A DNA stretch of 64,000 nt from Paramacrobiotus metropolitanus (taxonomy: Eukaryota > Tardigrada > Eutardigrada > Parachela > Macrobiotidae). Under the pieces are notes generated by a model that worked only from the letters and a program-made list of their open reading frames with translations, ran no database searches and was not told the DNA's origin. The stretch is from contig NW_026570230.1 of the NCBI RefSeq assembly GCF_019649055.1, positions 558,001 through 622,000 of the forward strand, written 5' to 3'. A program made the position numbers and the translations under genes. Of this stretch, positions 1-9,712 are shown in pieces (position 1 is the first letter of the stretch; every line of letters begins with the position of its first letter).

Positions 1-397
1 GATCGGTCTTACTTCGGTTTTCGTGCTAGCAGTACTTGTAATTCGTGCTAAAAACTGATAGTTCAAACTGAAACTGAAATATGAGCACATGTAGATTCAT
101 TCTTAAAAAATAAGTTTACTTATACGAGTATCACCTACAAAGTACAAACCAGCTTCAGAAACAAAAGCGGGTTAACAAAGAATATGGAACACACAGTCAC
201 GCCGGTATGCCTTGTACGATATAGCAAGTGCCGCCTAGTAGGATAAACTCATATTTTGGTCAATATGCGCAGATTTGAACTTTACTGTGTAAGTGTCAGC
301 TGTACGTCACTGCAGGTGTACGTCCGTACACTTGATTTTAAACGATTTTCAGTCTGCTAACGTACTGTTTATGTGACACAGTAGTTATTATAATATT
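1..397. other. Non-coding flank, nothing recognised
   Basis: I see no open frame with a recognisable motif, no terminal repeat and no tandem repeat in these bases. They are AT-rich and lead into the first copy of the Y repeat. Confidence 0.5.
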
Positions 398-715
398 ATG
401 AATACTGTACATCTCTTGCAGGTTTTCGGCCTCTCCTCTTTGTTACCTGTTCTCGGCTTCCACTGAGCCGATTTTGCAGCTTTAAATTTTCACAGAATCT
501 TTTCAAAACGTAGAGTAAAACAAAGCTAGTGGTTTTTTTACTCTCACAAGTAGGATAAGCCCAGTGGTCTCTAAAAGGCTTGTAGCCATGGATGCCATAG
601 GGCTAACATGCGCTTGTCTTTCACCACAGGCAAAATAGGGTTTAACAAGAAACAGATTTGGCTTCGCCTCTGCGTTTCTTGTGGACCACATACCGAGTGA
701 ACGAATGATTCGGTT
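398..715 (+). repeat. Y repeat, copy 1 (diverged)
   Basis: This copy starts with ATGAATACTGTACATCTCTT and ends after the shared CTTGT-ACCATGG-ATGCCATAGG block. It is the most diverged of seven copies. The Y family is about 330 bp long, has no coding signature in any frame, and shows no obvious terminal inverted repeat. Other copies start at 1204, 3228, 3739, 4532, 6363 and 17500. Confidence 0.6.
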
Positions 716-1149
716 AGTTTTAAAATAAAATGAAAACTAGCAGCCGGGGCACAAACGAAACAAATTTTAATGGCGAAAAGTCAACATTTGAAGAACTGGG
801 CATCAGATATTGGCCTAATCGATCTCAACTCATAAGAAACAGTGCAAACTGCTACGTAATATATAATGTCAGTAAACGTCCGCTTGGTGACTGGTCAGCA
901 ATCTAAATGCAGAAACCGGAAAAATTTCAGTTGATACAAACGCAAGTTGACCCCAGAACATTCCCTGTCACCAGTAGATCTAGTAAACTGAAGGCGAGCT
1001 GTTGTCTTATACTCGTAATAAATTAACTGGTTTCAAACAAATTCTTAACTGCTATTAAATAACTAATGCTTCCTCGAATACAGGCATAACTGTTAACTAT
1101 GAACTCATAACTACTGTCTCCTTGAACACACTGCAACTTTTGAATTTTA
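716..1149. other. Repeat-derived spacer
   Basis: This stretch carries diverged pieces of the spacer that follows Y copies elsewhere (compare about 1550-1800 and 4090-4340: AACAGAAAAAC..AGCAGCC type sequence). I see no gene in it. Confidence 0.4.
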
Positions 1150-1973
1150 AACTGTCTATTTGCCCAGTCGTAAGCCAATATTCATCCGTGCTCAGCTTGT
1201 TATATGAATACTGTACATCTCTTGCAGGTTTTCTGCTTCTCCTCTTTGTTCTCAATGATCTCAGCTCCCACTCATCCAATTTTCTCGCTTTAAAATGTTC
1301 TGGAAACTGCTCGGCCTAGCGGGTGATCTAAGGCTAATCGTTGTTTGCTAAATGCAGAACCTCAAGCCCAGTGGTCACTCGAAGGCTTGTTACCATGGAG
1401 GCCATAGCGCTAACATGGCTGGTCTGTTACCACGGTCACATTACACTGTACTTACTCAGTTAGCTCAAATATAAAACAGCTTCGGCTGCGCCTCTGCGTT
1501 TCCTGTGTTCCGTGGGCTGACTGTACGACACTTCGTTGCTATTACAGTTTCGCAAGTTTAGCAGAATAAACAGAAAAACAGCAGCCGAGCCACAAAACGA
1601 CACAAACTCTATAAACAAAGGACAATAATCTAAGAACTGAACATTAGTAGCAACTGGACTGAGAGACCCCGTTTGCTAAAGTAATGCCCGACAATGACAG
1701 CAAGCGTCCACAGGTTGGCTAATCACTAAGCCAAACGACAAGAAAAGGAAAAATTCACCTGATACAACCGCCGCAGAGCATTTCCTGTCTTTTGTTAAAT
1801 CCGATAAACTTAACGAAATCTGTTTTCTTATACAAAAACCAACTATTTTCAAACAAAGAAAAATAACTGTTACTGCTTTCTCGAATGGGCTTCAACGTAT
1901 GAATTTTAAACTAATTTACTTGCCCAGTCGTAAGCCAATATTCATCCGTGCTCATCTTGTTATCTACATTCGA
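1150..1973 (+). repeat. Segment duplicated at about 3695-4531 (Y plus spacer)
   Basis: About 820 bp, made of a lead-in (GTCGTAAGCCAATATTCATC), a Y copy from 1204 to about 1545 and a spacer with phrases such as AGCAGCCGAGCCACAAAAC. The same order recurs about 2,545 bp downstream with few differences. This is a segmental duplication that includes the intervening X elements. Confidence 0.65.
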
Positions 1974-2786
1974 AACAGTTATGACAGGAACTACTGACCA
2001 ACGCGATGTTTGGGCGAACGGGTGAGCCGATTTCGACGCGGTAAAGTGTGTTAGAATCGTCGCAACGACGCGGATGTTTTTATACAATATTCCCGTTGGG
2101 TTGCGCCTCTAAGGAAAAACAGGGGGCGAAAAAAACAAAATTGTTGCCATGGGCCTCCATAGACGGACATAGGCTAAGGCTTTGCACAGTCTAAGCGACA
2201 GAGTACACCGCGCACTTCGGCATCCGTTCGTTAAAAAATCACGAAAAAAAATGAAAAAAACCACTGAGAAAACGGAAATTGCGACCCCACATAACGAAAA
2301 CATTCGGTAAAAACAATGTTCGGGGAAAAATCGCGACGTAACACTAAAATTTCCCGAGTTTTCTTAGGTATTCTTAGGTATTTCCCTATAATTAAATTGT
2401 CCTGTAATTAAACACGCACGACCTTTAATAATTACAATTTACGTAATTCTTAGAATTCTTGGATTTCTAAGGTTTTCTAAGGACTTTTTAGTTTTCTTCT
2501 TAGATTTGCTTAGGTTTTTAGGCTTCTTAGTTTTCTTCTTAGGTTTTCTTAGGTTCTTGGGTAATGTTCCCAGAAAAACATGTTCGGAAGTCTTAGGTTC
2601 TTAGGTTTCTTAGGTTTCTTAGGTTTCTTAGGTTTTTTAGATTTCTTAGGTTACTTAGGTTTCTTGGGTTTCTTAGGTTTCTTAGGTTTCTTAGGTTACT
2701 TAGGATTCTTAGATTTCTCAGGTTTGTTTCAGCGATGGAAAAACTTCTTGAAGAACATTCGCCGAAAAGCATGTGCGCGAATGTAG
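1974..2786 (+). mobile_element. X repeat, copy 1 (with 9-bp tandem core)
   Basis: This copy begins with CTACATTCGAAAC and ends with CGAATGTAG, a degenerate form of the X family terminal inverted repeat (CTACATCCGTA / TACGGATGTAG). The left half has the family body around GATTTCGACGCGGTAAAGTG. The right half, about 2455-2725, is an imperfect tandem array of TTTCTTAGG. No transposase frame is visible, so I read it as a non-autonomous, MITE-like unit. Confidence 0.55.
2455..2725 (+). repeat. Imperfect 9-bp tandem array (TTTCTTAGG)n
   Basis: The unit TTTCTTAGG and single-base variants repeat through this block. The apparent FLGFLG/NLRNLR peptides in either strand are translations of the repeat, not genes. 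Similar arrays occur at about 5388-5510, 6010-6225 and 17150-17330, and in reverse at about 8490-8575. Confidence 0.85.
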
Positions 2787-2805
2787 ATTTCCGTACACTG
2801 GTTAA

Positions 2806-3208
2806 CCACATCCGTAACAGCCGTGACGGCCTTTGCTAAGAAAATTATGTTTGGACAAACGGGTAGGCCGATTTTGACGCGGTAAAGTGCGCCAGAATCG
2901 TCGCAACGACGCGGGTGATGTTGCGCTATCGCTGACCCGATGCGCCTCGAGGGGAAAGCAGTTGCCTCAAAAAACAAATTGTTGCCATGGGCCTGTCAGC
3001 CTCGGCTTCAGACATTGATCTCATATTATGTTTAAAGCAAAGTGTTGTAAACTATGTTGACTGCTTATTACTTCAGGGTGTGAAGTAGAGGGCGCACCTC
3101 GGCCATCGGCCTCCATGCGTAAAAAACCAAAATTTATCCGGAAAACGTTGACAAATTAACATATTCACGTCCGACGCCGTATTATCACATAACTGCTTAC
3201 GGATGTAG
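2806..3208 (+). mobile_element. X repeat, copy 2 (short form, no array)
   Basis: This copy runs from CCACATCCGTAAC to TACGGATGTAG, about 400 bp, with the shared body (GTAGGCCGATTTTGACGCGG and GTTGCCATGGGCC) but without the TTTCTTAGG core. Directly after it comes the linker TCCTCCGTAAACTGGTTA, which follows most X copies. Confidence 0.6.
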
Positions 3209-3227
3209 TCCTCCGTAAACTGGTTAT

Positions 3228-3545
3228 ATGAATACTATACATCGCTTGCAGGTTTTCTGCCTCTCCTCTTTGTTCCCTATGATCTCAGCTCCCACTCATC
3301 CAATTTTCTCGCTTTAAAATGTTCTGGGCACCGCTCGGTCTGCCGGGTGATCTAAGTCTAATCGTTGTTTGCTATATGCAGAACCTCAAGCCCATTGGTC
3401 ACTTGAAAGCTTGTTACCATGGATGCCATAGGGCTAACATGGGCTAGTCTGTTACCACGGTCACATTACACTGTATGAGCTCAATTAGCTCAACCATGAA
3501 ACAGCTTTGGCTTCGCCCCTGCGTTTCTTGAACTATTTCGCCTGA
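3228..3545 (+). repeat. Y repeat, copy 3
   Basis: This Y copy abuts the linker at the right end of X copy 2 and starts ATGAATACTATACATCGCTT. It is closely similar to the copies at 3739 and 4532. Confidence 0.65.
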
Positions 3546-3694
3546 TTACTGTCGCACCTTTCGGCCAAGTGCACTTTGCTGTATCAACAGTTCGGTCAGT
3601 CTCCCACATTTAGCAGCCCAGTTCACTAAACAGTAATAGAACGACGTGATTCTATGACTTCTAGTAAAAAAAAAACCCAAATCACTAATTTGCA

Positions 3695-4531
3695 GTACCT
3701 AGTCGTAAGCCAATATTCATCCGTGCTCAGCTTGTTATATGAATACTATACATCTCTTGCAGGTTTTCTGCCTCTCCTCTTTGTTCGCTATGATCTCAGC
3801 TTGCACTTATCCAATTTTTTCGCTTTAAAATGTTCTGGAAACCGCTCGGTCTGGCGGGTGATCTAAGACTAATCGTTGTTTGCTATATGCAAAACCTCAA
3901 GCCAGTGGTCACTCGAAAGCTTGTTACCATGGAGGCCATAGGGCTAACATGGGCTAGTCTGTTACCACGGTCACATTACACTGTACTTACTCAATCAGCT
4001 CAAACATGAAACAGCTTTGGCTGCGCCTCTGCGTTTCCTATGTTCCGTGGGCTGACTGAACGACACTTCGTTGGCTACACTTCTTGGGCTACAGTTGCTA
4101 TTACAGTTTCGCGAGTTTAGCAGAATAAACAGAAAAACAGCAGCCGAGCCACAAAACGACACAAACTCTATCAACAAAGGTCAACAATCTGAGAACTGAA
4201 CATTAGTAGATACTACTGATAGACCCCGTTTGCTTAAGTAATAACCGACAATGACAGCAAGCGTCCACAGGTTGGCTAATCACTAAGCCCAACGATAGGA
4301 AAAGGAAAACTTCAGCTGAAACAACCGCAGCTAGTTGACCGCAAAGCATTCCCTGTCATTTGTTAAATCCGATAAACTGAACAAAATCTGTTTTCTTATA
4401 CAAAAACCAACTGTTTTCAAACAAAAAAAAATAATTGTTACTGCTTTCTCGAAAACGCTGCAACGTATGAATTTTAAACTAATTTATTTGCCCAGTCGTA
4501 AGCCAATATTCATCCGTGCTCAGCTTGTTAT
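3695..4531 (+). repeat. Second copy of the 1150-1973 segment
   Basis: This segment has the same lead-in, Y copy (from 3739) and spacer as 1150-1973, about 2.5 kb away in direct orientation. It carries small indels, for example an extra ACTTCTTGGGCTACAGTT-type insertion near 4076. Confidence 0.65.
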
Positions 4532-4870
4532 ATGAATACTATACATCTCTTGCAGGTTTTCTGCCTCTCCTCTTTGTTCGCTATGATCTCAGCTCCCACT
4601 CATCCAATTTTCCCGCTTTAAAATGTTCTGGGAACCGCTCGGCCTGGCGGGTGATCTAAGACTAATCGTTGTTTGCTATATGCAGAACCTCAAGCCCAGT
4701 GGTCACTTGAAAGCTTGTTACCATGGATGCCATAGGGCTAACATGGGCTACCACGGTCACGGTACACTGTATGTACTACTCAATCAGCTCAAACATGAAA
4801 CAGCTTTGGCTTCTCCTCTGCGTTTCTTGCAGTATTTCACGTGATCACTGTGACACTGTCGCACCTTGCG
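4532..4870 (+). repeat. Y repeat, copy 5
   Basis: This is a close copy of Y starting ATGAATACTATACATCTCTT. The 73-codon frame that can be read through it is the repeat itself and has no protein signature. Confidence 0.65.
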
Positions 4871-5036
4871 GCCCAATGCACTGAGCTGTATCAATAGTTT
4901 GGTCAATCTCGGAGCCTAGTTTACTAAACAGTAATACTACGACGTAATTCTGCGACTACTAGTAACAACACATCCTAACTCACTTATTTACAGTACCTAG
5001 TCGTAAGCCAATATTCGTCCGTGCTCAGCTTGTTAT

Positions 5037-5625
5037 CTACATCCGTAACATCTTATACACGAGTATGCTTTGTTCCGAATGATTGGCCGAACGGCTGGGC
5101 CGATTTTCACGCAGTAAAGTGCGTTAGAATCGTCGCAACGACGCCGGTAATGTTGCGCTACTGCTCAATCGATGCGCCCCAACGGGGAAACAGAGGCTCC
5201 CAAAAAGAAATTGTTGCCATGGGCCCTCATAGACGGACGTGGGCTATTCATTTATACAGTCGCAACGTCAGAGGCAGTCCGCGGCCATCGGCATCGCTTC
5301 GGCATACAAAATAAAAATCGTAAAACCATGTCAAAATAATATTAGTAATCAAGCTTGCGATTACCGCAATCTGTATTTTATGTTTCGTTTCTTAGCTTTC
5401 TTAGGGTTCTTAAGTTTCTTAGGTTTCTTAAATTTCTTAGATTTCTTAGGTTTCTTAGGTTTCTTAGATTTCTTAGATTTCTTAGGTTTCTTAGGCTGTC
5501 TTAAGTTGCTTGTGTTTCTTACGTTTTCAAGGCTTCTTGCAATTCTTACGCTCAGAAAATTCGTTGTTTCTTTAAACTAAAATTTTCGAAACTCAAGCAC
5601 GCCACGACAATACGTACGGATGTAG
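5037..5625 (+). mobile_element. X repeat, copy 3 (with 9-bp core)
   Basis: CTACATCCGTAAC at the left and TACGGATGTAG at the right bound about 590 bp. The body matches the other X copies, and the array TTTCTTAGG fills about 5388-5510. The right end is followed by ATCCCGTAAACTGGTTAT. Confidence 0.65.
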
Positions 5626-5643
5626 ATCCCGTAAACTGGTTAT

Positions 5644-6344
5644 CTACATCCGTAACCACGTATACACGATTGATAATGTAGCCAATGTTTGGGCGAACGG
5701 CTGAACCGATTTCGACGCGGCCAAGTGCGTTAAATTCGTCTCAACGGCGCGAATGTTCTTACGCTATTGCGCCATCGATACGCCCCAAAACGGAAGGAGT
5801 AGCCCCAAAAAACAAATTGTTGCCATGGGCCCCATAGACATACATGGGTAAATGCATTGTCTGTTCGCGGACCGTTCGGAAAAACCGAGACAGACCGCGG
5901 CCTTCGGCATCGGCACGTTACAAAGTATTGAAAATTTAAGAAACATGTGCAAAAATTAATCGCAGTCAATCCCACCAGCGTGATCGGTATACCTCGTATT
6001 CTTTCATAAACGATATTTCTTAGATATCTTAGATATCTGAGATTTCTTAGGTTTTCTTAGGTTTCTTAAGTTTCTTAGGTTTCTTAGGTTTCTTAGGTTT
6101 CTTAGGTTTTCTTAGGTATTCTTAGGTATTCTTAGGTTTCTCAGGTTTCTTAGGTTTCTTAGGTTTCTTGGGTTTCTTAGGTTTTTTAGGTTTCTTAGGC
6201 TTTCTTAGGGTTTCTTAAATTTTTTCGATTTTCTCTTTCTTAAATTTCGATGTTTTCTTCGCGGCTGGGACCAGTGCGATCAACCGTTGCGAAGTGTGCA
6301 TTGCGTAACAAACTTGCGCCGCAAAAGTTTGTGTACGGATGCAG
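5644..6344 (+). mobile_element. X repeat, copy 4 (with 9-bp core)
   Basis: This copy runs from CTACATCCGTAAC to TACGGATGCAG, about 700 bp, with the array at about 6010-6225. It is the closest relative of the copy at 16779-17481: both share the CCACGTATACACGATTGAT start and the GGTATAC(C/T)TCGTATTC block before the array. Confidence 0.65.
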
Positions 6345-6362
6345 ATTCCGTAAACTGGTTAT

Positions 6363-6600
6363 ATGAATACTAATCATCTGTGCCAGGATTTCGGCCCTTC
6401 TACTTTGGCGCTGGTGATTTCAGCTTCTACTCATCCGATTTTTCTGTTTAAAATGTTTTGGAAACCTCTCGATCACGCGGGTGTTCTAAAACCAGTCGTT
6501 GTTTACTATCTGCCTAACCTCAAGACCAGTGGTCACTCTAAACCTTGTTACCATGGACGCCATAGGGCTAACATGGGCGGGTTTTTGTTCTGGTGAATTT
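6363..6600 (+). repeat. Y repeat, copy 6 (subtype with copy 7)
   Basis: This copy starts ATGAATACTAATCATCTGTG and follows the X copy 4 linker. Together with the copy at 17500 it forms a distinct Y subtype, so the X-linker-Y pair was probably copied as one block to the second cluster. Confidence 0.55.
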
Positions 6601-6889
6601 CAGGGAAACAGCTTATTTTCTAACCATGTTGCAACATACCAGCTTATTTTCTAACCATGTTGCAAAATTCTGAAATAGTCGCAAGGCGATATTCATCCGT
6701 GCTCAGCTTGTTTCTAGTGTACGGTGCCTAAACCATGTGAAATCTAATGAATAATATTCTAATGAAATCTAATATTCTGCGTCGCTTCCGTTCGTCATAT
6801 CGTTCGTATAAAGCATGTACAGTACTGAGTACTGGCGCCATCATTGTCTCTTGTGGCACCCCCTACCGCACTTGTAGGCCAGTCAAAAA

Positions 6890-7145
6890 CACGCGCGCTC
6901 ATTTTCACTCTCTGCTAACGACTGGTTAAGACGTCAAGTAACCATGGAACCGCTTCAGCACGTTACCTTCAATTCCGATCGTCCTTAATTTTTCGATAAG
7001 TTTGGCATGGGAGACTGAGTCAAACGCTTTTTTCAAGTCCAACAGACATACAGCAGTGATTTGCCCCTTATCCATCGCTTTTCGCAATCTCTCTGAAACT
7101 TTAAGGAGCAGTGCTTGCCTTCGCCGAATGCCACATAAATGGTTA
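6890..7145 (-). pseudogene. Non-LTR reverse transcriptase fragment
   Basis: Read on the minus strand, this stretch gives a short piece of a non-LTR (RVT_1-type) reverse transcriptase. It has a segment ending KVSERLRKAMDKGQITAV, then the motif A region LLDLKKAFDSVSHAKLI, then LRTIGIEGNVLKRFHGYL. In-frame stops follow after about 90 codons, and no YxDD box is present. The family places motif A in the palm, with the Asp of LLDLKKAFDS as a metal ligand, and that Asp is kept here. The fragment is a dead remnant in repeat debris. It need not belong to the same element as the pol tail at about 7630. Confidence 0.75.
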
Positions 7146-7620
7146 TGAAAAAAACTTTCTGCAAAACTGCCAAGACAGCCATTGCCGATATTATTACAGG
7201 ATCAGTTTTTTTTCTGGATGGTGGTGATTGTTTGGGATGTCGTGTTCTGAGGAGAATAAACCCTTCAAGTTTCAGTACATAATTAACTGCATGCCAATGA
7301 CATACTAGACGATGACATACTAATTTGCCGACGTTAAATTTGCTTTTAATCATAGCAAAAATTTGCTGTAATTATTTACCGGCCGTGTAGTGTAGTGGTC
7401 ACCTTGAATGTATTGTATTCCTCTCAGATAAATGGCGTATCGATTTTATGGTTATCGTGTATATGGAGTGCAACTGAAAAGTCTTCGAAAAGCTACAATG
7501 TGTTCGTTACTGGCTACTGTATTACAGAACAAAATACTGCAGAATTTAATTTTCTTAATTTTATAAATTTAAATTAAATAAATTGCCCGTGCACGCAGCC
7601 ATCAGCCGTTTCCAAACTTC
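7146..7620. other. AT-rich spacer with a weak tRNA-like start
   Basis: No gene is visible. At 7381-7410 the sequence GGCCGTGTAGTGTAGTGGTC fits an RNA polymerase III A-box (TAGTGTAGTGG), but no convincing B-box follows, so a SINE head here is only a possibility. Confidence 0.3.
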
Positions 7621-7629
7621 GTGCACGGA

Positions 7630-7937
7630 GTCAACACCCGTGTCTACCCATGCCGAACGAATGGCAAACGACCGGATGGCATCACGTTGGCTCCGTGGGA
7701 GAGAGGAATAGTGCTGACTTGGGATGTGACATGCGTCTGCAAGTGGCCTTATCGCATATCGCGGCAACATCCAAGCGAGCTGAAGCAGCGGCGGCAAAGG
7801 CCGAACACGATAAGATAGCCAAGTACCAGAACATCACTCATGACTACTTGTTTAGCTCTTTGGGCTCCGAGACGCTAGGACCCAACGGACAGGAGGCTAC
7901 CCGCCTGCTTACCGAAGTGGGTAGCAGGGTACGGTAA
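7630..7937 (+). pseudogene. Retrotransposon pol 3'-end relic
   Basis: Two overlapping plus-strand frames give the C-terminal region that follows the RT domain in many invertebrate non-LTR-type elements. In one frame I read [14 protein letters not shown] and LTWDVTC. After a +/-1 shift near 7745 the other frame gives [18 protein letters not shown], then GSETLGPNGQEATRLL, ending at a stop at 7935-7937. The body of the element is missing. The same domain is present as an independent relic at about 10006-10209. The family assignment is from memory of the motif and has not been searched. Confidence 0.6.
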
Positions 7938-7955
7938 GAAACCGGCGAGGCACGA

Positions 7956-7999
7956 GCATCAGAATTTCTACCCAGCCGCTGGGGTAGAAATTCTGATGC
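7956..7999. repeat. 44-nt hairpin
   Basis: The arm GCATCAGAATTTCTACCCAG is mirrored by CTGGGGTAGAAATTCTGATG around a short CCG centre, with one unpaired G. It sits directly after the pol relic stop and could be an element terminus or a structured 3' end. Confidence 0.75.
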
Positions 8000-8029
8000 T
8001 TGGTCCGCGGGGGCCCAGCGGACCAGCAT

Positions 8030-8480
8030 GGAAATCCAGCGCGGGAACGCGGCATCCGTTCAGGAAGCAACTCCGCCCAGAGCAAATTTAGATCAGTTGT
8101 TCTCTGTTTTCAGAACTCTCGAGGCTGTTTTCTGCTGAGTGAGTGTACTGCGTTGTGATTTAATTGTTCTTTGTATATGCGGAATGGGTATTAGACTATT
8201 AGTCGTGATCATATTGGGCATTACATTACAAGTACGAGTATTGCTAAAGCCAAACCGTACCATATCAAGATTCGTTTTGAATCTGAGACCAACCCTTAGG
8301 GAAATCGAATGGTATGCAGTTATTGAAGTTTGGTTTAATGTATCTGCTGGCGAACCTCGAGCTTACCGGCTCCCACTCATTTCGATAACCGGACATTTCG
8401 TTATGTAATATTTCGCAGCAGTTCGAATCAAAAATATCACAAACAGTTTGAATCGAAATTGTACCACGAGAAAATAACCA
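8030..8480. other. Non-coding stretch, nothing recognised
   Basis: An 89-codon frame at 8139-8408 has no motif, no neighbouring exon signals and unremarkable composition. I do not call it a gene. Confidence 0.4.
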
Positions 8481-8484
8481 AGAA

Positions 8485-8730
8485 ACCTAAAAAACCTAAG
8501 AACATCTGGGAAAGCCTAAGAACCCTAAGAAAGCTAAAACCTAAGAAGCCTAAAAAAACCTAAGAAAATAAGAAAAGCTACGATTGGCGAAATGTTCGGT
8601 TGGGCATGATGTTAATTATCTCGCTTTATCGGGTAAGATTCTGCACCTTTTTGGGTGTAAAAATATTAACTCTGATTTTGGCGAAATGTCCCGTTGGCGA
8701 AATGTCTCGTTGGCGAAATGGGAGAACACC
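8485..8730 (-). repeat. Reversed 9-bp array and short TTGGCGAAATG repeats
   Basis: From 8485 to 8578 the sequence AAACCTAAGA and its variants repeat, the reverse complement of the TTTCTTAGG unit. From 8583 to 8725 the phrase TTGGCGAAATG recurs at irregular spacing (8583, 8678, 8694 and 8709 approximately). No X termini are visible around it. Confidence 0.55.
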
Positions 8731-8868
8731 AGCTCACGAATATACGCAAATTTCGAAAATCTTATTCTGTTAATCTTATTCTTATTCTATATATAGAAAC
8801 GATCGAAATAACTTTACTATTTTTCAAGTCGCAATTTGCCATCATATTGTAAATTCTATTATTTTCAG

Positions 8869-9712
8869 ACCCCTTCTGAAGTGTTGGAAGGGATGCCGCG
8901 GTACCGATCGCTACTGACGAAAGCGAATCAAGTCAGTTATCGTAACACTGTTGTCGTCCGTGGCCGTGACGACGCTTGGTGGCTGGGATATGTCCAGGAT
9001 ATTGACGGCGAATACGCGTTTATCCATTTTAACTCAACATTAACGGAAGATCGCTGGATGCACTTAAGCGACGTCTGGCCTCTGCCATCGTACTGGGACA
9101 CCGAGCTTTGTATCAGGGAAGGTTACCACAACGTTGAAATATTCGCGGCTCTGCGTGATGAAGATAATGGTCCGTTTCGATTTCGATCAGCCGTTTTACT
9201 AAACACACTTTCGGGCTGTGACTTGTGCTGCTGGATGTTTTATGTTAAAACCGAACGTTTCAGCAGCGACGCCGCTGCCCACCAAGCTCGTCTCGAGCTG
9301 GTCCACGCAGACCAAGTGGCAAGTGCGTTGCCACCTAGCGGTCCGGCAGTGCTGGACCGCCGCAAATGTTTGCACTATGCCAAATACTTCATACCATTTG
9401 ACCAACCCGAAACCGTTCTCAGCGAGCCTTCCGATAAATTTCGCATCATCAAGCACCTTCAAGATGCTCTTCGAGCCAGAATGCATTTACGAAGAGGTCA
9501 GTATTTGGCTGACGGCTGCAGATTTCATCTGCGCATCGAATCGGGGGGTTGCATGTTCATCATCGTCATGCTTGCAACGGACGTAGAACAGAGGCATTGG
9601 ATAGCTGAAGCCTTGCCGACAATCCTGAAAACACATCTGGCCGGTCGCGCCAATCTACCACCTATTCGTAATCGAGCATTACAGGCAAATGAATATGTCC
9701 TTCGTGAAGCCG
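8869..9712 (+). CDS. Exon 1 of the Tudor-like / F-box gene
   Basis: The acceptor TTATTTTCAG ends at 8868 and the donor CCG|GTAAGC follows 9712. The frame is open across the whole exon and leaves one base for the next codon. It encodes the Tudor-like part and a middle region rich in conserved-looking aromatic residues (CDLCCWMFYVKTE, CLHYAKYFIPF). Confidence 0.75.

Noticed and set aside
2580-2811. Frames reading FLGFLGFLG or NLRNLRNLR on opposite strands
   Set aside because: They are translations of the 9-bp TTTCTTAGG array; there is no start context or conserved non-repeat part.
398-6600. Regularly recurring blocks resembling a CRISPR array
   Set aside because: The repeated blocks are hundreds of bases long, diverged and of unequal spacing in a eukaryotic context; there are no cas genes.
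7381-7410. tRNA or SINE start (TAGTGTAGTGG)
   Set aside because: Only an A-box-like string is present; no B-box at the right distance and no cloverleaf.
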